This document shows positions 34,082-43,513 of a stretch of DNA of 64,000 bases, in pieces (position 1 is the first letter of the stretch; each line of letters opens with the position of its first letter). Below the pieces are notes generated by a model. The model saw only the letters and a list, made by a program, of their open reading frames with translations, did not search any database and had not been told where the DNA came from. Both the position numbers and the translations under genes were made by a program. Location of the stretch: NCBI GenBank assembly GCA_036490335.1, contig DASXEB010000014.1:83570-147569 (forward strand), read 5' to 3'. This DNA is from Palsa-1392 sp036490335 (GTDB lineage Bacteria > Verrucomicrobiota > Verrucomicrobiia > Chthoniobacterales > UBA10450).

Positions 34082-37000
34082 ATGTGGATCGTCCGTCTCG
34101 CGCTCCGGCGCCCCTACACTTTTACGGTCATGGCGATCCTGATCGTGCTTGTCGGCATGGTCACGATCTTCCGCATGTCGACCGACATCTTCCCGAGCAT
34201 CGACATCCCGGTCGTGAGCGTGATCTGGAGTTACTCGGGCGTCGCGCCGGAGGAAATGGAGAAGCGTTTCGTGACCGTCTGCGAGCGCGCGATGACCACC
34301 ACCGTGAACGACATCGAGCACATCGAGAGCCAGTCCTACAACGGCGTCGCCGTGATCAAAGTCTTCTTCCACGAAGGCGCGAAGGTTGAGGCCGGAGTCG
34401 CGCAGGTCACTTCGATTTGCCAGACCCTCATCCGCATCATGCCGCCGGGCACGACCCCGCCGCTCATCATCCAATATTCGGCCTCGAACGTCCCGATCCT
34501 CGATCTCGGCCTGAGCAGCGACAGCCTTTCCGAGCAGCAGCTCTACGATTTGGGGTTAAACTTCATCCGCACCCAGCTCAGCACGGTCCAGGGCGCGCAG
34601 GTCCCGCTCCCATACGGCGGGAAGGCGCGGCAGATCATGGTCGATATCGACCCGGCGAAGCTTTACGGCAAAGGCCTGAGCCCGGCCGACGTCTCGAACG
34701 CCTTTAACGCGCAGAACGTCGTCCTGCCCGCTGGCACGGAGAAGATCGGCGACCGCGAATACAACGTCCGGCTCAACTCCAGCCCGCGCGTCCTCGACGC
34801 CCTGAACGATCTCCCGATCAAGCAGGTCAACGGCGCGATGATCTATATAAAGGACGTCGCCAACGTCCGCGACGGTTTCGCCGTCCAGACCAACATCGTC
34901 CTGCAAAACGGCCAGCGCTCGGCCCTCCTCACCGTGCTCAAGTCGGCCAACGCCTCGACCCTCGACATCATCAAGCGGGTCAAAGCCGCCCTCCCGCATA
35001 TCGAGGCCACCCTCCCCGCGAGCCTCAAGATCACCCAGCTTTTCGACCAATCGATCTTCGTCCGCGCGAGCATCAACGGCGTCCTCCGGGAAGGCGTCAT
35101 CGCGGCTTGTTTGACCGCGCTCATGATCCTGCTTTTCCTCGGCAGTTGGCGGAGCACCCTCGTCGTCGCCACGAGCATCCCGCTCTCGATTTTGTGCTCC
35201 ATCATCATTCTCGGAGCCCTCGGGCAGACGCTCAACATCATGACCCTCGGCGGCCTCGCCCTCGCCGTCGGTATCCTGGTCGACGACGCCACGGTCGAGA
35301 TCGAGAACATCCATCGCAACCTCGCGATGAAGAAGCCGATGGTCCGGGCCATCCTCGACGGCGCCTCGCAAATCGCGGTCCCGGCTTTCGTCTCCACCCT
35401 TTGCATCTGCATCGTCTTTGTCCCGGTCTTTTTCCTCAGCGGCACGGCTAAATACCTCTTCCAACCCCTCGCCATGGCCGTCATTTTCGCCATGCTGGCC
35501 AGTTATTTCCTCAGCCGGACCGTTGTCCCGACGATGGTGAAGTTTCTCCTCACCGACCACCTCGACGAGCTGGACCTGGACGAAGGCCATGAGCCGGGAG
35601 AGAACGGTTCGCCGAGACAGAATGGCGCGAATCAGGCCTCGGAGAACGCTCCTTCGTCGCGGAGTGGCGCGGATCAGCCACAGAATCCCGTTCATCAGTC
35701 GTCGATGAACGCTCATCAGCCGTTGATGGACGTTCATCAGTCGCAGATGCACGCTCACCAGTCATCGGGGAACGCTCATCAGCCGCAGATTCACGCAAAT
35801 CAGTCGCAGATGCACGCTCATCAGCCGTCGGAGAACGCTCATCAGCCGCAGAAGAACGTTCTTCAGCGGCAGTCGGGCGTTGGCGAAGACCGGCGGAAGG
35901 CGAAAAAAGGCCGCCCGAACGCCGTGATCGGCTGGTTCCAGAAGATTCACCACGGGTTCAACCATTATTTCGAGAAGCTGCGCGATCGTTACACGGAGGG
36001 GCTGCGTTGGTCGCTCGAGCACCGGCTGATTATTGTCGGGATCATGGTGGTGGCGACGCTGCTTTCCCTTTGCCTTGTGCCGTTCCTCGGGCGCGACTTC
36101 TTCCCGACGGTGGACGCGGGGCAATTCCGGCTCCATGTGCGCGCGCCGGCCGGGACGCGATTGGAGGCGACCGAGCAGCGCTTCTACGACGTCGGGCAGG
36201 ACATCCGGAAGGTCATTCCCGCGGGCGAAATCCAGACCGTGCTCGATAATATGGGCCTGCCGGCGAGCGGGATTAACCTCGCCTTCTCCGATAACGCCAC
36301 GATCTCGGCCGCCGACGGCGAGATTTTGGTCGCGCTCAATCCGAAGCACAAGCCGATCGCCGATTACCAGCGCATTCTGCGCACGAAATTGCGCCACGAT
36401 TTCCCGGACATGAGCTTTTATTTCTCCGCGCCGGACATCGTGAGCCAGATTTTGAACTTCGGCATCCCGGCGCCGATCGACATCCAGATCAGCGGGCGGG
36501 ACAAGGGCAATTACAAGCTGGCGGAGAAGATCGAGAAGGAGGTGGCGACCATTCCCGGGGCGGTCGATGTCCATATTCATCAAGTCGTCCACGGTCCCGA
36601 TCTCCGGGTAAATGTCGACCGCACCCGCGCGGAGCAGATCGGGCTCACCCAGCAGACGGTGGCGCAGACGATGTTGATCTCGCTCAGCTCGAGCGGGCAG
36701 GCGGCGCCGAATTTTTGGCTGAATTACGACAACGGGGTCAATTACCAGGTCGCCGTCCAAACGCCGCAATACAAAATGGACACGCTCCAGGACCTGCTGA
36801 ACACGCCGGTGATCGCGCCCAACCTTCCCCAGCCGGAGTTGCTCGGGAATCTGAGCACGATCACGCGGGAGGAGTCGCCCGTGATCGTGAATCATTACGA
36901 CGTGCAGCCGGTCTTCGATGTGCTGGCCAATGTCCAGGGGCGGGACCTCGGCGGGGTGGCGGGGGATATTCAAAATTATGTCTCCGACGCCCAGAAACAT

Positions 37001-37621
37001 CTCCCGCGCGGGACGCAGATCAATGTCCGCGGTCAGGTCGAGAGCATGAACCGGTCGTTCGAGGGGCTCGGTTTCGGTATCCTTTTTGCCATCGTGCTGG
37101 TCTACTTCCTCATGGTGGTGAATTTCCAGTCGTGGACCGATCCGTTTATCATCATCATGGCGCTGCCGGGCGCGCTCTGCGGGATTATCTGGATGCTTTT
37201 CATCACCGGCACGACGCTGAACGTGCCTTCGCTCATGGGGGCGATCATGGCGATCGGCGTCGCGACGGCGAACTCGATCCTGGTCGTGACTTTTGCGAAC
37301 GACGAGCGTTGCGAGAAGGAGGGGATGAGCGCGACGGACGCCGCGCGCGCGGCCGGCTACACCCGGCTGCGTCCGGTGATCATGACCGCTCTTGCGATGA
37401 TCATCGGCATGCTCCCGATGTCGCTCGGTCTCGGTGAAGGCGGCGAGCAAAACGCGCCGCTCGGCCGCGCGGTCATCGGCGGCCTGCTCGTAGCGACGTT
37501 TGCGACGCTCTTTTTTGTCCCGGTGGTTTACAGTTACCTGCGCAAAGGGGAGTTCACCTGCGACGAGGACGAGCAATTCGACGAAGAAGCCAACCGCGAG
37601 ACGCAGGCGCAGCCGGCCTGA
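34082..37621 (+). CDS. RND-family efflux pump inner-membrane transporter with repeat insert
   Basis: 1179 residues, AcrB/HAE1-type: MWIVRLALRRPYTFTVMAILIVL at helix 1, porter domains (VPILDLGLSSDSLSEQQL), GGLALAVGILVDDATVEIENIHR in helix 4 with the proton-relay Asp pair, and the second half opening RLIIVGIMVVATLLSL. Family proteins have about 1030-1050 residues; the excess comes from a Gln/His/Asn-rich tandem repeat (residues about 506-603) in the cytoplasmic loop between helices 6 and 7. Export of drugs, solvents or metals is likely; the substrate is open. It has no GTTAGGC copy in 3.5 kb. The fusion-protein gene follows, the reverse of the common order. Confidence 0.88.
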   Translation: MWIVRLALRRPYTFTVMAILIVLVGMVTIFRMSTDIFPSIDIPVVSVIWSYSGVAPEEMEKRFVTVCERAMTTTVNDIEHIESQSYNGVAVIKVFFHEGAKVEAGVAQVTSICQTLIRIMPPGTTPPLIIQYSASNVPILDLGLSSDSLSEQQLYDLGLNFIRTQLSTVQGAQVPLPYGGKARQIMVDIDPAKLYGKGLSPADVSNAFNAQNVVLPAGTEKIGDREYNVRLNSSPRVLDALNDLPIKQVNGAMIYIKDVANVRDGFAVQTNIVLQNGQRSALLTVLKSANASTLDIIKRVKAALPHIEATLPASLKITQLFDQSIFVRASINGVLREGVIAACLTALMILLFLGSWRSTLVVATSIPLSILCSIIILGALGQTLNIMTLGGLALAVGILVDDATVEIENIHRNLAMKKPMVRAILDGASQIAVPAFVSTLCICIVFVPVFFLSGTAKYLFQPLAMAVIFAMLASYFLSRTVVPTMVKFLLTDHLDELDLDEGHEPGENGSPRQNGANQASENAPSSRSGADQPQNPVHQSSMNAHQPLMDVHQSQMHAHQSSGNAHQPQIHANQSQMHAHQPSENAHQPQKNVLQRQSGVGEDRRKAKKGRPNAVIGWFQKIHHGFNHYFEKLRDRYTEGLRWSLEHRLIIVGIMVVATLLSLCLVPFLGRDFFPTVDAGQFRLHVRAPAGTRLEATEQRFYDVGQDIRKVIPAGEIQTVLDNMGLPASGINLAFSDNATISAADGEILVALNPKHKPIADYQRILRTKLRHDFPDMSFYFSAPDIVSQILNFGIPAPIDIQISGRDKGNYKLAEKIEKEVATIPGAVDVHIHQVVHGPDLRVNVDRTRAEQIGLTQQTVAQTMLISLSSSGQAAPNFWLNYDNGVNYQVAVQTPQYKMDTLQDLLNTPVIAPNLPQPELLGNLSTITREESPVIVNHYDVQPVFDVLANVQGRDLGGVAGDIQNYVSDAQKHLPRGTQINVRGQVESMNRSFEGLGFGILFAIVLVYFLMVVNFQSWTDPFIIIMALPGALCGIIWMLFITGTTLNVPSLMGAIMAIGVATANSILVVTFANDERCEKEGMSATDAARAAGYTRLRPVIMTALAMIIGMLPMSLGLGEGGEQNAPLGRAVIGGLLVATFATLFFVPVVYSYLRKGEFTCDEDEQFDEEANRETQAQPA
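35597..35890 (+). repeat. 21-bp tandem repeat (about 14 units) coding a His/Gln-rich heptapeptide
   Basis: Fourteen consecutive 21-base units, better conserved from 35681 to 35869, encode seven-residue units such as SMNAHQP, QMHAHQS, SGNAHQP, SENAHQP. The consensus is x-x-N/H-A-H-Q-P/S. The outer units are decayed (GENGSPR, QNGANQA, QSGVGED). The frame is kept, so the array can vary in unit number without breaking the pump. It lies in the loop facing the cytoplasm. Confidence 0.9.
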
Positions 37622-37660
37622 CCGCCCGCGGGCGAAATTTTTGAGGATGGAAGGAATTTA

Positions 37661-38842
37661 ATGGCGACCGAGACCGAAACGAAACGTCACGCGCCTCCCC
37701 GGCGTCATCCGCCCGTCCGCACGGTCGCGATCTGGGGTCCGATCGCGGTCGTGGCGGCGCTCTCGCTCTTTCTCGTGCTCGGGATCTGGCGGCATGTGCA
37801 CGAGCGGCACGAGGAGCAGAGCTTCGCGAAACAAAATTCGCAGGTCACGGTCGAGGTCGCGAAGGTGAAGCGCGATACCAAGCCGCAGCAGCTCGTTCTT
37901 CCGGGCAACATGCTCGCTTACGAAGAGACGACGATCTACCCGCGCTCAAACGGCTACGTCGCGAAATGGATTGTCGACATCGGCGACGACGTGAAGCAGG
38001 GCGATCTCCTCGCCATCATCGAAACGCCGGAGGTCGATCAGCAGCTCGCGCAAGCGCGGGCCAATTACCAGCTCGCCGACCAGACCGCGCAACGCTGGAC
38101 CGAGCTGGCCGCGAAGAAGGTCGTCTCCGACCAGGACCGCGACGAGAAGGTGACGGCGAAGCGGACCGCGCAAGCCGCGCTCGAGCAGCTCGAAAAGACG
38201 CAGGGCTTCAATAAAATCATCGCGCCTTTCGCTGGGAAGATCACCGCGCGCGATGTCGATGTCGGCGCGCTCGTGTCGCCGACGACGCCGCTCTTTAGCA
38301 TCGCGCAGAGCGATCCGCTGCGGGTCTATGTTTACGTTCCGCAGTCCAACGCGCCCTCGATTCACGAAGGCGAGAAGGCGAAGGTCTCAGTGCAGGAATT
38401 TCCCGGGACGGATTTCGACGGTGTCGTGACCCGCACGGCCGGCGCGCTCGATCCGGCGTCGCGTGCGATGCAGGTCGAGGTGCAGGTGCCGAATCACGAG
38501 GGCAAGCTTTTCTCCGGCATGTACGGCGAGGTGCGTTTCCAACTCGTGGATAAAAACGCGCCGCTGACTGTGCCGGCAAACGCGTTTCTTTTCCGCACCG
38601 AAGGCCCCGAGGTCGCGACGGTGACGGATGAGAAAAAGATTCACTGGGCCAGGATCAAGGTCGGGCGCGATTTCGGCACCGAGATGGAAGTGCTCGACGG
38701 CCTGAAGGAAAATTCGCTCGTGGTCGTGAACCCGACGGACCAGTTGCAGGACGGCCTGAAGGTGCAGATCAAGCCCGCGCCGAAACCGAAGGGCGAGACT
38801 CCCGACAGCGGCGCGAAGAAGGATAACGCTGGCGCGAAGTAG
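37661..38842 (+). CDS. RND efflux membrane-fusion protein
   Basis: 393 residues: a membrane anchor (WGPIAVVAALSLFLVLGIW), a biotinyl-lipoyl-like domain split by a coiled hairpin (TIYPRSNGYVAKWIVDIGDDVKQGDLLA and FNKIIAPFAGKITARDVDVGALV), a beta-barrel domain (VYVYVPQSNAPSIHEGEKAKV) and a membrane-proximal domain ending with a Pro/Lys tail. It bridges the RND transporter to an outer-membrane channel, which is not in the window. It starts 40 bases after the transporter gene, so they form an operon. Confidence 0.9.
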   Translation: MATETETKRHAPPRRHPPVRTVAIWGPIAVVAALSLFLVLGIWRHVHERHEEQSFAKQNSQVTVEVAKVKRDTKPQQLVLPGNMLAYEETTIYPRSNGYVAKWIVDIGDDVKQGDLLAIIETPEVDQQLAQARANYQLADQTAQRWTELAAKKVVSDQDRDEKVTAKRTAQAALEQLEKTQGFNKIIAPFAGKITARDVDVGALVSPTTPLFSIAQSDPLRVYVYVPQSNAPSIHEGEKAKVSVQEFPGTDFDGVVTRTAGALDPASRAMQVEVQVPNHEGKLFSGMYGEVRFQLVDKNAPLTVPANAFLFRTEGPEVATVTDEKKIHWARIKVGRDFGTEMEVLDGLKENSLVVVNPTDQLQDGLKVQIKPAPKPKGETPDSGAKKDNAGAK

Positions 38843-38863
38843 CGCGCGGGCTTTTCTTTCGTG

Positions 38864-40273
38864 ATGGAGGCAACCGTCCTGATCGTCGATGACGAGAAGC
38901 ATACCCGCGATGGTTTGCGCAGTTTGCTCGACGACAAATACGACACCTATGTCGCGGCCGACGTGGCGAGCGCGCTCGAAGTCCTGACCCGCGACGAGAT
39001 CGACGTCCTCATCACCGACCTGCGCCTCGGTGGTGAAGACGGGATGATGCTAATCGAGCGCGCGCTCAAGCTCCCGCATCCGCCGGTTTGCATCATGATG
39101 ACGGCCTACGGCTCGGTCGATACCGCAGTCGAGGCGATGAAGCGCGGGGCGTACGATTTCGTGACCAAGCCGCTCAATCTCGACAAAGTCGAGATGTTGA
39201 TCGCACGCGCGCTCGGCAGCCGCCGGCTCGAGGCGGAGAATCGCGTGCTTCGGCAACAGGTGGACGAGCGCTTCGGGCTCGAAAATTTGCTCGGCGAATC
39301 GGCCGCCTTGCGCGAAGTGCTCGACACCATCCGCCAGGTCGCGCCTTCGTCGGCGAATGTTTTGATCGAAGGCGAAAGCGGCACCGGCAAGGAGCTGGCC
39401 GCGCACGCGATCCACAACTTGAGCCGGCGGCATAAAGGAAAATTCGTCACCGTGCACTGCGCCGCGCTCTCGCCGACGCTGCTCGAGAGCGAACTTTTCG
39501 GCCATGAGAAAGGCGCCTTCACCGGCGCGCACGAACGCCGCATCGGGCGCTTCGAGCAGGCGAACGGCGGCACGATTTTTCTCGACGAGATCGGCGAGAT
39601 CGACGCGAGCACGCAGGTGAAACTGCTCCGCGTGATCAGCGAAGAGCGCGCCTTCGAGCGCGTTGGCGGCTCGCAGACTTTGCACGCCGACGTCCGCCTG
39701 ATCGCGGCCACGAATAAAAATCTCGAGTCGATGGTGAGTGAGGGAAAATTTCGCGACGATCTTTATTTCCGCCTCAACGTGGTCAAGATCACGATGCCGC
39801 CGTTGCGCGCGCGGAAGGAAGATATTCCGCTTCTCGTTAGGGCTTTTTTGCGTCACTTTGCAAAGGCGAATGAAAAACCGCCGCTCGAAATCTCGGCCGA
39901 CGCGATGAACGTGCTCCTCGCTTACGATTGGCCGGGCAACGTCCGCGAGCTGCGCACCGCGATCGAGCACGGCGTCGTCATGGCGAGAGGCGCGACGGTC
40001 GCGTTGCGCGATTTGCCGCCGGCGATTCGCCAGACCGCGGCTTCGAACCTGCCCGAAGGCGTGACGCGCGCGCGCGGCTTCGACGAAAAAGCGAGCCCGC
40101 TCGATTTGCACGCGACCGAGCAGCGACTGATCGCCCAGGCGCTCGCCTCGACCAACGGCAACATCACCGCGGCCGCAAAAAAGCTCGGGATTAGCCGGCG
40201 CACTCTGCACCGAAAAATCAACGAGATGAATGCGAAGAAAGCGGCGGCTTCGCCTAACGAGAAGATTTCGTGA
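38864..40273 (+). CDS. NtrC-family sigma-54-dependent response regulator
   Basis: 469 residues from the ATG at 38864 (a GTG just before it is also in frame). Receiver domain: VLIVDDEKHTRDG, phospho-acceptor Asp52 in LITDLRLGG, and MTAYGS with KPL. AAA+ domain: GESGTGKELAAHAIH, the sigma-54 contact loop GAFTGA, and GGTIFLDEIGE. C-terminal Fis-type helix-turn-helix: NGNITAAAKKLGISRRTLHRKI. It should activate sigma-54 promoters when phosphorylated, most likely by the kinase at 32060. It follows the efflux genes closely, so it may control them; it could also relate to the sigma-54-like sites before the PEP-CTERM genes, which is more speculative. Confidence 0.92.
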   Translation: MEATVLIVDDEKHTRDGLRSLLDDKYDTYVAADVASALEVLTRDEIDVLITDLRLGGEDGMMLIERALKLPHPPVCIMMTAYGSVDTAVEAMKRGAYDFVTKPLNLDKVEMLIARALGSRRLEAENRVLRQQVDERFGLENLLGESAALREVLDTIRQVAPSSANVLIEGESGTGKELAAHAIHNLSRRHKGKFVTVHCAALSPTLLESELFGHEKGAFTGAHERRIGRFEQANGGTIFLDEIGEIDASTQVKLLRVISEERAFERVGGSQTLHADVRLIAATNKNLESMVSEGKFRDDLYFRLNVVKITMPPLRARKEDIPLLVRAFLRHFAKANEKPPLEISADAMNVLLAYDWPGNVRELRTAIEHGVVMARGATVALRDLPPAIRQTAASNLPEGVTRARGFDEKASPLDLHATEQRLIAQALASTNGNITAAAKKLGISRRTLHRKINEMNAKKAAASPNEKIS

Positions 40274-40354
40274 ACATTTCCGCAATTTAGTTTTTGCCTA
40301 ACGAGTAAAGGTCGGGTCAACTACCGCCAGTGAATTTCATCCAGCTCGCACGCC

Positions 40355-42088
40355 ATGCCCGGTAGCGCCGATTTCATCCAGCGAAACATCCACGCGCTCG
40401 AAATGGGCCGCGCCGCCGTCTGGGTCCGGCGTCTGCTCGCCCTCCTGCTCGTCGTCGGCCTCGCGCTCTTTTATTTCATCCACGAATTTCGCGGGCTCGC
40501 GACTGCGCAAGCGATGGACCAGGCGCAGATCGGCCGCGAGCTGATTCGCGGGCACGGCTGGGCGACGAAATTTGCGCGGCCGCTCGCCGCCGGGCAGCTG
40601 GAGCGGCACGGCAAGGACCCGGCGCAAAAAGTTTGGATCGACACTTACAACGCGCCCCTCCCGCCCCTCATCGACGCGCTCGCGCTCCTGCCGGTGAAAT
40701 CGCATCTGACGATGACGACGCGCGACATTCTTTACGTCGGCGACAAAGTCATCGTCGCGGTTTCGATTTTGTTTTTCCTCGCCTCGGTGGTGGTTTTGTT
40801 TTTGATCGCGCGCCGGCTTTTCGATCGTTCGCTCGCGCTCATGAGCTGCGGCCTGATTTTGATCTGCGACATGTTTTGGCAGTACACGCTCTCGGGTTTG
40901 CCGCAGATGCTGATGCTGTTTCTTTTCAGCCTCACGACTTACGCGCTCGTCCGCGCGATCGAGGCGCAAATCGGCGGCCAGTCGGTCGGCCGCTGGCTCG
41001 CGGGCGCGGGCGTCGGCTTCGGTTTGCTCGCGCTTTCGCACGCGCTCACGATCTGGATTTTCGTCGCCGCGCTCATTTTTTGCATTTTCTATTTTCGGCC
41101 GCGCGTCTGGGCGGCGGTGCTCGTGCTGCTGCCGTTTCTGATTCTTTATCTGCCGTGGCTGGTGCGAAATTATCTCGTCTGCGGCAATCCCGGCGGGGTC
41201 GCGATTTACTCTTTTTTCGATCAGATCGGGATGAGCGAAGCGGCCCACATGCGGCACACGCTGATCGATTTTAGCGGAATGTCGTTCGGCTTCTGGCGCG
41301 CGAAAATTTCCGGTAACGTGATCGATCAGTTCGGGAAAATTTTTCGCTACTTCGGCGGGAGCGTGGTCGCGCTTTTCTTTTTCGCGTCGCTCATGCATCC
41401 GTTTCGCCGCGCCGAAACTGCGGCGACGCGTTGGCTCGTGCTCGCGATGTGGGGCGGGGCGGTTGTCGGGATGGCGGTTTACGGCGTGACCGAAGAACAG
41501 GGCGTGGCGGCGAATCAGCTTCACGTCCTTTTCATCCCGATCATGACCTGTTTCGGGCTCGCGTTTCTGCTCGTGCAATGGAACCGGCTCGGGATCGAAT
41601 ACCGGATCGCGCGGATCGGTTTTCTCGTGCTGCTTTTTCTGATTTGCGGGCTGCCGATGCTGGTGACCGGGATTTTTGCGTCGAATAAATCGAGCATCCG
41701 CTGGCCGCCGTATGTGCCGCCTTACATTGCCGTCCTTAACCAGTGGATGCAGCCAAACGAAATCACCGCCACCGACATGCCGTGGGCGGTCGCCTGGTAC
41801 GCCGATCGGCGCGCCGTCTGGCTGCCGGACAGCGTGCGCAGTTTCACCGAGCTGAACGATTACAACACGCTCGGCGGCCCGATCAACGCGATCTATCTCA
41901 CGCCGATCAGCGGGAGCGGAAATACCTTGCGCGATATCTTGAAAGGCGAGTATCGCGACTGGGCGACGGTCATTTTGCGCAGCGTTGATCTGCAGAAATT
42001 CCCGCTCAAATGGGCCACCCTCCTCGGCCTCGAAAACGAGTGCCTTTTCATCAGCGATCACGATCGCCAGCACATCGAAAAGAAGTGA
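40355..42088 (+). CDS. GT-C-like integral membrane protein (possible glycosyltransferase)
   Basis: 577 residues with about ten membrane helices. The early periplasmic loop holds MDQAQIGRELIRGHGWATKF and NAPLPPLIDALALLP, like the first loop of dolichyl/undecaprenyl-phosphate-sugar-using GT-C enzymes (PMT/ArnT/GT39), where an Asp is catalytic. The middle has LIARRLFDRSLALMSCGLIL and YLPWLVRNYLVCGNP, also usual for this fold. The C-terminal ~130 residues are soluble (WAVAWYADRRAVWLPDS). It ends with overlap into the GTG of glmM, which makes amino sugars, consistent with envelope glycan work. The precise reaction is unknown. Confidence 0.65.
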   Translation: MPGSADFIQRNIHALEMGRAAVWVRRLLALLLVVGLALFYFIHEFRGLATAQAMDQAQIGRELIRGHGWATKFARPLAAGQLERHGKDPAQKVWIDTYNAPLPPLIDALALLPVKSHLTMTTRDILYVGDKVIVAVSILFFLASVVVLFLIARRLFDRSLALMSCGLILICDMFWQYTLSGLPQMLMLFLFSLTTYALVRAIEAQIGGQSVGRWLAGAGVGFGLLALSHALTIWIFVAALIFCIFYFRPRVWAAVLVLLPFLILYLPWLVRNYLVCGNPGGVAIYSFFDQIGMSEAAHMRHTLIDFSGMSFGFWRAKISGNVIDQFGKIFRYFGGSVVALFFFASLMHPFRRAETAATRWLVLAMWGGAVVGMAVYGVTEEQGVAANQLHVLFIPIMTCFGLAFLLVQWNRLGIEYRIARIGFLVLLFLICGLPMLVTGIFASNKSSIRWPPYVPPYIAVLNQWMQPNEITATDMPWAVAWYADRRAVWLPDSVRSFTELNDYNTLGGPINAIYLTPISGSGNTLRDILKGEYRDWATVILRSVDLQKFPLKWATLLGLENECLFISDHDRQHIEKK

Positions 42089-43467
42089 CCGCTTCGAAAA
42101 AAATCTTCGGCACCGACGGTGTCCGCGGCGTCGCCAATGTCGAGCCGGTCACGGCCGAGACCGCGCTCAAGCTCGGCCGCGCCGCCGCCCATGTTTTCAC
42201 ACAGTTGAACCCGAGAAAACATCCGCCGGGCTTGCGGCCGAAAATCGTCATCGGCAAAGACACGCGCCTCTCCGGTTACATGCTCGAGAACGCGCTCGTC
42301 GCCGGGATCACGTCGTTAGGCGTGGACGTGCTTTTGATCGGCCCGCTGCCCACGCCCGGCGTCGCCTACATCACGCGCTCGCTCCGCGCCGACGCCGGCA
42401 TCGTCCTCTCCGCTTCGCACAATTCCTACGAGGACAACGGCATCAAATTTTTCCGCCACGACGGCTACAAACTCGACGACGAGATCGAACAAAAAATCGA
42501 GCAGCTCGTCTTTGGCGGCGAGATCGATGTCGTTAGGCCGACCGCGGGAAAAATCGGTCGCGCCACCCGCATCGACGACGCGCTCGGCCGTTATGTCGAG
42601 TTTGCGAAAACCAGTTTTCCGCGCGGGATGACTTTGGAAAAAATGCGCATCGCTGTCGATGTCGCGAATGGCGCCGGCTACAAATCGACGCCCTGCATTT
42701 TGCGCGAGCTCGGCGCCGATCTCACGATCGCGCACGACGAGCCGAACGGAACCAACATCAACGCGCAATGCGGCAGCACGCATCCGGAGGAAATTCAGCG
42801 ACTCGTTAGGCAAAGCGGCGCCCAGATCGGGATCGCGCACGACGGCGACGCCGACCGCGTGCTGCTTTGCGACGAGAACGCCGAGATCGTCGACGGCGAC
42901 GAGATTCTCGCCATCGCCGCGGTCGACTCGTTAGGCAACGGCAGCCTCGCGCAAAACACTCTCGTCGCCACGATCATGAGCAACTTCGGCCTCGACGAAG
43001 CACTCGCCGCGCACGGCGGCAAAGTCATTCGCACCAAAGTCGGCGACCGTTATGTGATCGAGGAAATGGTGCGGCGAAATCTCAACCTCGGCGGCGAGCA
43101 AAGCGGCCATCTCATCTTCCGCGATTTCACCACGACCGGCGACGGCATCGTCAGCGCGCTGCAAATTTTGCGCATCATGCAGGCGAGCGGGAAGTCGTTA
43201 GGCGAATTGAAAAAATGCCTCGCGAAATATCCGCAGGCGCAGCGCAACCTGCGGGTGAAAGAAAAACCGGAGCTAGAATCTTTGCCAAAAGTGATGGAGC
43301 TCGTGCACGAGACCGAAAAAAAATTGCACGGTCGCGGCCGCGTCCTGCTGCGCTATTCCGGGACCGAGCCGAAGATTCGGTTGCTCATCGAAGGCCGCGA
43401 ATCCGGCCAGATCGATCGCGAAGCCGATCGCATCGCGGACGCGATTCAGAGCGCGATCGGCGCGTGA
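42085..43467 (+). CDS. glmM: phosphoglucosamine mutase
   Basis: 460 residues. It converts glucosamine-6-phosphate to glucosamine-1-phosphate for peptidoglycan and LPS precursors. Seen: KKIFGTDGVRGVAN at the N-terminus, the phospho-Ser loop VLSASHNSYEDNGIKFF, the metal loop DGDADRVLLCDE, the sugar loop GGEQSGHLIF, and the phosphate-binding RYSGTEPKIRLLIEG. I use the GTG at 42085, which overlaps the previous TGA, since the family starts a few residues before FGTDG; the frame further upstream shadows the membrane protein gene. Six motif copies fall in it. Confidence 0.95.
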   Translation: MTASKKIFGTDGVRGVANVEPVTAETALKLGRAAAHVFTQLNPRKHPPGLRPKIVIGKDTRLSGYMLENALVAGITSLGVDVLLIGPLPTPGVAYITRSLRADAGIVLSASHNSYEDNGIKFFRHDGYKLDDEIEQKIEQLVFGGEIDVVRPTAGKIGRATRIDDALGRYVEFAKTSFPRGMTLEKMRIAVDVANGAGYKSTPCILRELGADLTIAHDEPNGTNINAQCGSTHPEEIQRLVRQSGAQIGIAHDGDADRVLLCDENAEIVDGDEILAIAAVDSLGNGSLAQNTLVATIMSNFGLDEALAAHGGKVIRTKVGDRYVIEEMVRRNLNLGGEQSGHLIFRDFTTTGDGIVSALQILRIMQASGKSLGELKKCLAKYPQAQRNLRVKEKPELESLPKVMELVHETEKKLHGRGRVLLRYSGTEPKIRLLIEGRESGQIDREADRIADAIQSAIGA

Positions 43468-43508
43468 GTCAGGCTTTCTTTTTCCTGCGTTCCTGCTTTC
43501 CTGATTCA
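43465..43508 (+). terminator. stem-loop after glmM
   Basis: TGAGTCAGG at 43465-43473 (including the glmM stop) and CCTGATTCA at 43500-43508 pair with one mismatch, around a pyrimidine-rich loop containing repeated TTCCTGC words. This fills the 46-base gap before scpB. It may be a weak terminator or processing site. Confidence 0.4.
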
Positions 43509-43513
43509 GCAAA

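Noticed and set aside
35597..35890. CRISPR-like array
   Set aside because: Units follow directly without spacers and are translated in frame; the same holds for the 42-base array at 61696.
42010..42084. Upstream start for glmM
   Set aside because: It would duplicate 25 codons of the membrane protein gene; the GTG at 42085 matches the family N-terminus.
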